Shown here: piece after piece, positions 1 to 5,663 of the stretch
Numbering within the stretch: the stretch's first letter is position 1
Layout of the letters: every line of letters starts with the position of its first letter
DNA from: Methyloprofundus sp.
GTDB taxonomy: Bacteria > Pseudomonadota > Gammaproteobacteria > Methylococcales > Methylomonadaceae
NCBI GenBank assembly: GCA_013138555.1
Contig: WTCN01000009.1
Coordinates: 1-6,719, forward strand
DNA: 6,719 nucleotides
Reading direction: 5' to 3'
Program-made: the position numbers and the translations under genes
Notes under the pieces: model-generated
What the model was told of the DNA's origin: nothing
Database searches by the model: none
What the model saw: only the letters and a program-made list of their open reading frames with translations

Positions 1-934
1 CCAGAGAAATTTCATCCATGCGCTCTAAAAGCCTATCACCACTACTCCAGAAGCTGACTCCCATAATTGATAGTGTGAGTAAAAATATAAGCAGTGCTTT
101 GCCCTTTCTTAATTTACCTGCCAAGAATAGAGTCATAAAAAATACCAGAACTGCTAGCGTAGAGCTTAACCCCCCCCCCCTTGAATGGCTTAAAAACAAG
201 GCAGTGAAAATTATCACCCCCATTAACAAGGGTATCCAGGCACGAATAATAAAATTTTCAATAAAATATTGCAGGCCATAATAGCTATTAATGCCGTAAA
301 CCAGACTTCCTCTGACTCGCTCAAGCAACAAAGGGAATAATGCCAATAAACTTAAGCCTGCATAAGTTGCATAAGAATTGCGATTTACAAAGGTTGATCT
401 AACATTACCTTCATATGCACTATTATCAAACCCGAGTAAAACATTATCATTTCCCCAAAAAGCATACAAGCCATACATAGCATAAGCCGCACCAACATAA
501 GCAAGCGTATTAAAAGTAAGACTTGCCTTATCACTGTAGCGACTAAATTGAAAGCTCAGAAAAAAGACTAAAAGATAGCTCATCAGTTTCATGAGTGCTG
601 TCATCGTTTCCGCTGGAGAAAGACTAATACCAGGAGTCACTATAATGGGCAATTGTTGTGCTGCTAATGTCCAGAAAGGGTGCGCCCAGCTTAGCGGAAC
701 CCATGAAGAAGCTTGAATAAAAGCCCATATAAGCGGAAGCAAAACCAAAGCTAGTGGGTATTTTATTGGCTGTATGGCAATATCAAACCCTTCACGTTTC
801 ATTAAAGCATTAACAAAATACAATAAGCCAATACACGCAAGAATGACTGCATACAAGCTCCATGACCAGGGGCGGTTAGTCCCAAAAAATAAAGGGGATA
901 AAGAAATAGTCAAAAGAAAAGATCGAAACAGCAT
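1..934 (-). CDS. O-antigen ligase/polymerase-like membrane protein (Wzy_C family), C-terminus cut by left edge
   Basis: The frame is open from an ATG at 934 to the left edge, giving 311 codons; an in-frame TAG lies upstream and a GAGAG stretch sits 4-5 bases before the start. The translation is strongly hydrophobic, with several membrane segments (roughly residues 5-18, 26-44, 60-75, 115-130, 142-160, 190-205, 232-249, 257-273, 279-294). Three features match the O-antigen ligase/Wzy_C family: GTNRPWSWS near residues 18-26, FVNRNSYATYAGL near 182-194, and SHSRGGGLS at 249-257. Proteins of this family join or polymerise undecaprenyl-linked sugar chains at the periplasmic face of the inner membrane; whether this one is a WaaL ligase, a Wzy polymerase or another glycan transferase cannot be told from sequence. 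It begins 34 bases after the DUF1415 gene and is probably the distal gene of the hpnH operon. The SRGG codons lie in a G11 run, a possible slippage site. The remaining C-terminal part is outside the window. Confidence 0.85.
   Translation of the reverse strand, partial: MLFRSFLLTISLSPLFFGTNRPWSWSLYAVILACIGLLYFVNALMKREGFDIAIQPIKYPLALVLLPLIWAFIQASSWVPLSWAHPFWTLAAQQLPIIVTPGISLSPAETMTALMKLMSYLLVFFLSFQFSRYSDKASLTFNTLAYVGAAYAMYGLYAFWGNDNVLLGFDNSAYEGNVRSTFVNRNSYATYAGLSLLALFPLLLERVRGSLVYGINSYYGLQYFIENFIIRAWIPLLMGVIIFTALFLSHSRGGGLSSTLAVLVFFMTLFLAGKLRKGKALLIFLLTLSIMGVSFWSSGDRLLERMDEISL
170..180. repeat. Homopolymer run C11 (G11 on the coding strand)
   Basis: Eleven consecutive C on the + strand lie inside the leftward O-antigen ligase-like gene and encode most of Arg252-Gly255 of its SRGGG motif. 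As written the run keeps the frame open. With ten G the next codons read GGT TAA, stopping after residue 255. With twelve G the frame stops at a TAA after residue 273. Such runs in surface-glycan genes are classic phase-variation sites; that role is inferred here. A sequencing length error is also possible, although the observed length is the one that preserves the reading frame. Confidence 0.9.
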
Positions 935-968
935 ATAACTCTCTGATAAATGTTTATTTCGCTAAATA

Positions 969-1538
969 TTATTTTCTCGTTTGCACAATATAGTTTTCTG
1001 TTTCTTGCAATAAACTTTGCATTTTTTTCAAACCCAGCTCTCGTGCTAGCTGCACATTAGTTTCCGGAATCTTTTCCGGGTTTTTATAATGCGCTAGAGC
1101 CTGCTCCATACTATGCTCTCGAATCAAATGCAGCATAGGATAGGGGGAGCGATTAGTATAGTCAGCAGGATCATTTTCATCGCTATCAGCAAAACAGTAA
1201 TCAGGATGAAAACTCGCTAATTGATAAACCCCGGTATAACCTTGCTCATCCATTAAATCATTGGCTATTTCTACCGCATCCAGAAAATCATCAAAATCCG
1301 CTAATGCCTTTTCATAGATAAGCAATGTCGTCTCTATTTCACTGTGCTTATCTAGCCTTTCTGCTTCAGCTATTAGATCCTCCAGACAGCATTCTAATGA
1401 CTGCGCATCACTCACTTGATAATGAATTTTTCCTTGCTCAAAAACAGGCCTGGCAAAGGGGCAAAAATTTAACCCAATAACAACCTGCTCTAACCAGTGT
1501 TTTGTCTGCGCAATTATGTTTTCATTGTACTCTACCAT
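969..1538 (-). CDS. DUF1415 family protein of unknown function
   Basis: This 189-residue soluble protein has no signal peptide or membrane segment. It matches the DUF1415 family by GLNFCPFARP at residues 22-31, FHPDYCFA at 110-117, and the block NRSPYPMLHLIRE at 129-141. The conserved Cys26 followed by Pro-Phe, together with His111 and Asp113, could form a functional site, but no biochemical role for the family is known to me. The ATG at 1538 is preceded by a good GAGGG ribosome site four bases away, which supports this start. The gene begins 29 bases after mlaA ends and is followed by the O-antigen ligase-like gene after 34 bases, so it is probably co-transcribed with the envelope genes. DUF1415 genes occur widely in beta- and gammaproteobacteria, so the neighbourhood alone does not prove a hopanoid role. 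Confidence 0.88.
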   Translation of the reverse strand: MVEYNENIIAQTKHWLEQVVIGLNFCPFARPVFEQGKIHYQVSDAQSLECCLEDLIAEAERLDKHSEIETTLLIYEKALADFDDFLDAVEIANDLMDEQGYTGVYQLASFHPDYCFADSDENDPADYTNRSPYPMLHLIREHSMEQALAHYKNPEKIPETNVQLARELGLKKMQSLLQETENYIVQTRK

Positions 1539-1567
1539 TTTACCCTCTACCCTACGGCTCCTTATAC

Positions 1568-2341
1568 TTATAATTTAATATCCAGATCTTCCTCTAACAG
1601 CTCCAGCTCTTCATCATCAAACGCTTCATCCAGTTCGGGCATTAGCAAATTTTCTGCCGTATTCGCACCTTCGGTAATCTGATAATCACGCCACTGTATA
1701 TAAGAGGCCCGCATAAAAATGTAGGGATCGACAGCTGCCTCATCAATAAATTTCAGTGACTGCTCTGCATTAGCACGCTCGTTTAAAAGATCTAATACCT
1801 GTATCGGCCAGATTGCATAGCTAACAGGACTGGAAGCAGCATCAACAATTTCACCTGGAATTCCCCGATAAGATGACGGTCCTAATAGAGGTAAAATCAG
1901 ATACTCTCCTCGTGGCGTTCCCCAGACAGCCAGGGTCTGGGAAAAATCTTCCTCATGATATTCTATTTCTGCATAGCTAGCGACATCAATCAAGCCACCA
2001 AAACCCAATAATGTATTGATAACAAAGCGTTCAAAATCTTCACCCGTGGCTTTCTCTTTACCCTGTAGAACATCATTCATGACTGTTCTGGGCTCTTTTA
2101 AATTAGTAAAAAAGTTTGCTATCGAGGTGCGTAATAAACCAGGAGTAACCCATTGATAAACTGTAACCAATGGAGAAGATACATAGGTATCCACCCCATT
2201 ATTGAATCCATACATGTTACGATTAAAGCGTTCATGCGGGTCTTCAGCATTGACTTCCTCAATATTGCCGGTACTGGCACAGGCAGCTAACAAGAAAAAA
2301 CCAAAAACAATAAGGAGCCGGGAAAAGAATCGAATATTCAC
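1568..2341 (-). CDS. mlaA: MlaA/VacJ-family outer-membrane lipoprotein
   Basis: The 257-residue product starts with a lipoprotein signal: positively charged N-terminus, hydrophobic core, and lipobox LAAC with Cys21. Ala22-Ser23 after the cysteine fits outer-membrane delivery rather than inner-membrane retention. The MlaA domain follows: DPHERFNRNMYGFNN from about residue 34, then FFTNLKEPRTVMNDVLQGK, GFGGLIDVAS, EDFSQTLAVWGTPRGEYLILP and LLGPSSYRG. In the known Mla system MlaA sits in the outer membrane with a porin and passes mislocalised phospholipids from the outer leaflet to periplasmic MlaC. Here it follows an MlaC-like gene by 15 bases, but MlaD, MlaE, MlaF and MlaB are not in the window. 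The start is GTG (positions 2341-2339) with no clear ribosome site; an in-frame stop (that of the preceding gene) lies six codons upstream, so translational coupling is likely. Residues 232-257 form an acidic tail, 12 of 26 being Asp or Glu. Confidence 0.93.
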   Translation of the reverse strand: MNIRFFSRLLIVFGFFLLAACASTGNIEEVNAEDPHERFNRNMYGFNNGVDTYVSSPLVTVYQWVTPGLLRTSIANFFTNLKEPRTVMNDVLQGKEKATGEDFERFVINTLLGFGGLIDVASYAEIEYHEEDFSQTLAVWGTPRGEYLILPLLGPSSYRGIPGEIVDAASSPVSYAIWPIQVLDLLNERANAEQSLKFIDEAAVDPYIFMRASYIQWRDYQITEGANTAENLLMPELDEAFDDEELELLEEDLDIKL

Positions 2342-2356
2342 AACATGATGTTTGAG

Positions 2357-2968
2357 TTACTTAGAAAATTTCTCGATTTTAACAGAAAGTTCAGCTAATA
2401 AAACATCAAAACCTGATTTTTTCAAAACTGCGACATATTCAGAACGCTTTAAAGCCAGATCACTGACACCATTGGTAATGATATTGATAATTCGCCAATC
2501 ATCACCTTTCTTTTTTAGCAGGTAATCCATACTCACATCTTTTTCATCAGGCAATACTAAAAATGTATGTACATAAATCTGCCCCGGGGATAATTGCTTG
2601 ACTGATTCCACGGTAAAACTTTCGCCCGAAAAGCTATTAAAATAATGCGCATAAGAAGCAACACTCAAGATGCTAAATTTCCGAACCAGCTCCTTTTTCT
2701 GCTCTATTGTTAGTTTTTTCCATTCTTTACTAACGACAATACGCGTAATTTTAGCCAGATTATGCGATTTAAGCACAACAGGCTTTAACTGCTCAAAACG
2801 CTGTTCATACGTTAACTTATCGCCTTGCTGCATCACATCCAGTAATTCTGCCTGAAAATCTTTCACAACCTGGCTTGCAAGCTTAATTTCTTCAGCATCT
2901 GCATAAACACTATGACTTATAAAAAACAAGAAAAATACTGTTATCAACTTTCTTAAGAACACCAACAT
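2357..2968 (-). CDS. hpnM: HpnM/MlaC-family periplasmic lipid-binding protein (Ttg2D-like)
   Basis: The 203-residue protein carries a Sec signal peptide (residues 1-23, hydrophobic core 8-17, likely cleavage after Val-Tyr-Ala23), so the mature form is periplasmic. The rest fits the MlaC/Ttg2D (toluene tolerance) fold family: a helical N-terminal half with SKEWKKLTIEQKKELVRKF, the YAHYFNSFSGE segment, then the strand region and WRIINIITNGVSDLALKRSEY, ending in KSGFDVLLAEL. MlaC proteins shuttle a lipid between MlaA and the inner-membrane MlaFEDB transporter; HpnM is the version found in hopanoid clusters, possibly involved in hopanoid movement. Its place after hpnH and directly before mlaA supports the HpnM name, but MlaC from a split mla operon is an alternative. 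The ATG has an AAGG ribosome site seven bases upstream, which lies within the last codons of the glycosyltransferase remnant. Confidence 0.87.
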   Translation of the reverse strand: MLVFLRKLITVFFLFFISHSVYADAEEIKLASQVVKDFQAELLDVMQQGDKLTYEQRFEQLKPVVLKSHNLAKITRIVVSKEWKKLTIEQKKELVRKFSILSVASYAHYFNSFSGESFTVESVKQLSPGQIYVHTFLVLPDEKDVSMDYLLKKKGDDWRIINIITNGVSDLALKRSEYVAVLKKSGFDVLLAELSVKIEKFSK

Positions 2969-2971
2969 GGT

Positions 2972-3124
2972 TTAACCTTTCTGATAAATTCGACCTTTCC
3001 AGCGCGAGCGCTCACCACGCCAATAGCGTATGGCAGAAGTCCAGGTCATTAATAAATACAATCCAGCAATCACTGGCATACATAAAACCCACATCCTGTT
3101 GAGCGCATAAAAACGACCAGCCCA
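2972..3124 (-). pseudogene. hpnB: C-terminal remnant of an HpnB-type hopene-associated glycosyltransferase
   Basis: Between hpnH and hpnM an open stretch of 50 codons runs from just after a TAG (3127-3125) to a TAA (2974-2972) three bases before the hpnM start. It encodes a fragment beginning WAGRFYALNRMW, a hydrophobic segment at about residues 12-30, then RYWRGERSRWKGRIY at 33-47. From memory this is how HpnB-type family-2 glycosyltransferases end: a last membrane helix followed by a basic tail with W-R-G and W-K-G-R. A full HpnB is several hundred residues, so most of the gene, including the whole catalytic domain, is missing. The simplest reading is an internal deletion that removed the 5' part of hpnB and left hpnH, the 3' scrap and hpnM in order. 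Translation from internal ATG codons (first at 3094) could give a membrane peptide of about 40 residues, but no convincing ribosome site precedes it. Confidence 0.7.
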
Positions 3125-3148
3125 CTAAATACTACAGCTCTCACAGCA

Positions 3149-4234
3149 TCAAATTTCAACCTTAACGGGTATATCTGTCAAGGATGTTGGCTTATAACTG
3201 GGCACCTCTACAATAGCTCCTTCTGTTCTTGGCCCGCGTATAGCGGCAGCTAATGCTTTTAAAGGATGAGCCAGAGTATCTTCTACCGCTGTCGCTTCGT
3301 AGCCACAATGTGCCATACAGCCTTCACATTTAGGGTTCTTGCCTGCACCATAGCTATCCCACGGTGTGGTATCCATCATTTCCTGAAAACTATCGACATA
3401 GCCTTCATCCGCCAGTAAATAGCAAGGTTTCTGCCAGCCGAATACATTACGCGTTGGATTTCCCCAGGGAGTGCAGTCGTAATTCTGGTTACCCGCCAGG
3501 TAATCCAGATAAAGTGACGAGTGATTTAATTTCCATTGTTTATTTTTGCCAATAGCAAAAATACCACGAAATAATTCCTTTGCTGCCTGACTAGAAATAA
3601 AAGAATCCTGATCCGGTGCATCTGCATAACTAAAGCCAGGCGCAATAGTGATACCTTCCACACCAAGCTCGGTCGCATAATCTAAAAAATCAGCAACTTC
3701 CTGGGATGTTTCACCCTGAAACAAGGTACAGTTAATAGTCACTCTAAAGCCTTTATCTAAAGCCATCTTAATCGCTTCTACAGCAATATCAAATACCCCA
3801 TCCTGACACACTGATGCATCATGGCGCAACTGATTACCATCCAGATGTATGGAAAAGTTCAGATAAGGTGATGGCGTATAGTCATTGATCCTTTTCTTTA
3901 GCAATAAAGCATTAGTACAAAGATAGACAAACTTCTTGCGCGCAACAATGCCTGCAACAATTTCCGGCATTTCTTTATGAATCAAGGGTTCTCCACCTGG
4001 AATAGAGACCATAGGCGCACCACACTCATCGACTGCCTGCAAACACTCTGCGACAGATAGGCGCTGGTTTAAAATATCATCCGGGTAAGCAATTTTGCCG
4101 CACCCCGCACACTCTAAATTACACCGAAACAACGGTTCCAGCATCAGCACTAAAGGGTATTTTTTCACTCCCTTCAGTTTCTGCTTCATTAAATAAGAAC
4201 CTACAGCAATTTGCTGTCTTAATGGAACACCCAT
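3149..4234 (-). CDS. hpnH: Hopanoid biosynthesis radical SAM protein HpnH (adenosylhopane synthase)
   Basis: The 361-residue protein is a radical SAM enzyme: Cys38, Cys42 and Cys45 form the CxxxCxxC motif (CNLECAGC) that holds the 4Fe-4S cluster, and GGEP at 80-83 is the SAM-binding motif. The N-terminal start MGVPLRQQ and the run PLVLMLEPLFRCNLECAGCGKI are characteristic of HpnH. The C-terminal region has further cysteines (254, 271, 303, 306, 310; CEGCMAHCG) as in the DUF3463-type extension of this family. HpnH adds a 5'-deoxyadenosyl group to hopene, giving adenosylhopane, the first step to C35 extended hopanoids, in the cytoplasm or at the inner membrane. The ATG at 4234 has an excellent GAGG ribosome site (4244-4241) six bases away. 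It is divergent from squalene synthase and heads the leftward operon. Confidence 0.96.
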   Translation of the reverse strand: MGVPLRQQIAVGSYLMKQKLKGVKKYPLVLMLEPLFRCNLECAGCGKIAYPDDILNQRLSVAECLQAVDECGAPMVSIPGGEPLIHKEMPEIVAGIVARKKFVYLCTNALLLKKRINDYTPSPYLNFSIHLDGNQLRHDASVCQDGVFDIAVEAIKMALDKGFRVTINCTLFQGETSQEVADFLDYATELGVEGITIAPGFSYADAPDQDSFISSQAAKELFRGIFAIGKNKQWKLNHSSLYLDYLAGNQNYDCTPWGNPTRNVFGWQKPCYLLADEGYVDSFQEMMDTTPWDSYGAGKNPKCEGCMAHCGYEATAVEDTLAHPLKALAAAIRGPRTEGAIVEVPSYKPTSLTDIPVKVEI

Positions 4235-4267
4235 GCTTTACCTCAAAACTATAAATAAACGATGAAA

Positions 4268-4283
4268 GTTGCAAAAATGCAAC
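4268..4283. repeat. 16-base inverted repeat upstream of hpnH
   Basis: GTTGCA and TGCAAC form perfect six-base arms around an AAAA centre. It ends 34 bases before the hpnH start codon, so it would lie either in the leader RNA, as a small hairpin, or at a promoter-proximal operator. It is symmetric enough for a dimeric repressor, but no regulator can be named from sequence. Confidence 0.5.
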
Positions 4284-4462
4284 AACACTACTTAGATAAG
4301 AAAATGAATCTATCAATACCTGCCACAGTAAGATTAATAATTTCTAATAGGTCGTTAGCATACTATTTTTAAACGATTAACACCAGTTTGAAATATTTTT
4401 TCTCGACTAAAGCAAAGTTAAAAAAACGCTAAAACAAGCACTGCAAGTGAAATAAACCAGGA

Positions 4463-4481
4463 CAAAAAAGTAACTTTTTTG
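4463..4481. repeat. 19-base perfect inverted repeat upstream of the squalene synthase promoter
   Basis: CAAAAAAGT and ACTTTTTTG are perfect nine-base arms separated by one A. The palindrome ends 17 bases before the candidate -35 element of the rightward promoter, a typical position for an activator or an AT-rich-DNA binding protein. The arms are low complexity, so chance in AT-rich DNA is a real alternative. It lacks the G+C stem and position expected of a terminator. Confidence 0.45.
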
Positions 4482-4498
4482 CAAAAAAACAACATATT

Positions 4499-4527
4499 TT
4501 GTATTTAAGCTACATTCAGTCTATAAT
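4499..4527 (+). promoter_or_regulatory. Candidate sigma-70 promoter for squalene synthase-shc
   Basis: A perfect TATAAT -10 element (4522-4527) lies 17 bases after TTGTAT (4499-4504), which matches the first three bases of the -35 consensus. Transcription would begin near 4534, giving a leader of about 42 bases before the ATG at 4576. Placement and spacing suit the gene, but AT-rich DNA yields such matches easily. Confidence 0.55.
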
Positions 4528-4575
4528 TTATTACCAAATTTTTTTTGCCTTTAACAACCATCTTCGACAAACAAT

Positions 4576-5652
4576 ATGACCGACACTCAAGCTTCAATTG
4601 AAAACCCAGAATCGCTGCTAGCCGCCTCTGTTGATGATTTTCAGGCCATATTACTGGAAGGTGTCTCACGTACATTTGCCTTAACCATTCCACAATTACC
4701 CAAGGGCCTGTACGAAGCAGTCGCTAATGCCTACCTGCTGTGCAGAATTGTAGACACCGTAGAAGATGAAGTCTCACTCAGTTTCGAACAAAAACAACAA
4801 TTCTGCAACCGCTTTATAGAAGTCGTCAGAACAGGCGACGGTGCAGACACATTTGCGACAGACCTGGCTCCTCTGCTATCAGAACAAACCATTCCGGCAG
4901 AGCACGTGCTTATTCAACTGACGGCTCGCGTTATTGAAATTACCCACAGCTTTGACCCTGAGCAAATTGCAGCATTACTGGGCTGTGTTGAAACCATGGC
5001 AAAGGGCATGCCTGTTTATCAGGGCATGGATTTATCAGGCGGCCTGGCGACGATGCAGGACATGAATGAATATTGTTATTATGTCGCAGGTTGTGTTGGT
5101 GAAATGCTGGCAAAATTGTTTTGTCATTATTCGCCTGCAATTAACCAGCACAGCGAGCAGTTACTAGAGCTTTCAACATCCTTTGGTCAGGGGCTACAAA
5201 TGACCAACATCCTGAAAGATATCTGGGATGATGCCCAGCGCGGTGTCTGCTGGTTACCACAGGATATTTTTACGGAAACCGGCTTTGAGCTTAAAGACCT
5301 TAATACATCGACTGATAGCAAAGAGTTCCAGCTCGGTTTAGAACATTTAATCAGTATCGCCCAGGGCCATCTAAAAGATGCTCTGACATACACACAGCTT
5401 ATTCCCAGTCACGAAGTGGGGATGCGTAACTTCTGCCTTTGGGCATTAGGCATGGCGGTACTGACCTTAAATGAAATTAAGCAACATCTGGATTTCAATG
5501 ATTCCAGCCAGGTCAAAATAACCCGCAAGAGTGTTAAAGCAACCATTCTTACAACACGTGTTATTGGTCGCAGCAACTGGCTACTATCAGTTCTTTTCGA
5601 CTTCAAAACTAAGCAACTCATTTGTCAGGATTGGCAATATAACCCAAAATAA
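4576..5652 (+). CDS. sqs: Squalene synthase (farnesyl-diphosphate farnesyltransferase), single-enzyme type
   Basis: The 358-residue protein belongs to the trans-isoprenyl diphosphate head-to-head synthase family. It has SRTFALTIPQLP at residues 31-42, the first aspartate-rich motif DTVED at 60-64, EYCYYVAGCVGE at 165-176, and the second motif NILKDIWDD at 211-219. These Asp residues bind the Mg2+-diphosphate of the substrates. It would condense two farnesyl diphosphates through presqualene diphosphate to squalene. Its length and the SRTFA and YVAG motifs resemble the eukaryote-like bacterial squalene synthases rather than the roughly 270-300-residue HpnC or HpnD, so it may replace the three-protein HpnCDE route; this is inference. 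No C-terminal membrane anchor is evident. An upstream in-frame stop (4552-4554) leaves ATG 4576 as the first ATG start, yet no Shine-Dalgarno sequence precedes it. The cyclase gene follows after 11 bases, so the product feeds directly to its neighbour. Confidence 0.93.
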   Translation: MTDTQASIENPESLLAASVDDFQAILLEGVSRTFALTIPQLPKGLYEAVANAYLLCRIVDTVEDEVSLSFEQKQQFCNRFIEVVRTGDGADTFATDLAPLLSEQTIPAEHVLIQLTARVIEITHSFDPEQIAALLGCVETMAKGMPVYQGMDLSGGLATMQDMNEYCYYVAGCVGEMLAKLFCHYSPAINQHSEQLLELSTSFGQGLQMTNILKDIWDDAQRGVCWLPQDIFTETGFELKDLNTSTDSKEFQLGLEHLISIAQGHLKDALTYTQLIPSHEVGMRNFCLWALGMAVLTLNEIKQHLDFNDSSQVKITRKSVKATILTTRVIGRSNWLLSVLFDFKTKQLICQDWQYNPK

Positions 5653-5663
5653 TAGGCCGCACT

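Larger units (their letters stand above)
4235..4575. other. Divergent intergenic control region between hpnH and squalene synthase
   Basis: These 341 bases contain no gene I can support. The region is very AT-rich, with A and T runs, and must hold the promoters of both divergent units. It contains the hpnH ribosome site (4241-4244), a 16-base palindrome (4268-4283), a 19-base palindrome (4463-4481), and a rightward promoter candidate (4499-4527). A run of eight T (4539-4546) lies in the expected leader of the rightward transcript. I could not pick a convincing leftward promoter for hpnH: TTGATA (4316-4311, minus strand) is a passable -35 element but no good -10 element follows at normal spacing. 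Confidence 0.8.

Noticed and set aside
18..281. Rightward ORF of 87 codons at the left edge
   Set aside because: It is antisense to the O-antigen ligase-like gene, which has clear family motifs and membrane segments; the ORF itself has no recognisable features.
1497..1682. Rightward ORF with a striking serine-rich stretch
   Set aside because: The serines are the complement of the Glu/Asp/Leu codons of the acidic MlaA tail, so it is a shadow of that gene.
3001..3012. Short palindrome AGCGC-GA-GCGCT before hpnM
   Set aside because: It lies within the coding pattern of the glycosyltransferase remnant (Glu-Arg-Ser-Arg region) and has no T run after it, so it is not a supported terminator or operator.
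4119..4316. Leftward ORF overlapping the hpnH start
   Set aside because: It overlaps the conserved N-terminus of hpnH in another frame and has no family features.
4311..4316. TTGATA on the minus strand as the hpnH -35 element
   Set aside because: No reasonable -10 element follows at 16-18 bases, so I do not list it as a promoter.
5187..5621. Leftward ORFs inside squalene synthase
   Set aside because: They are antisense to a gene with intact catalytic motifs and show no features of their own.
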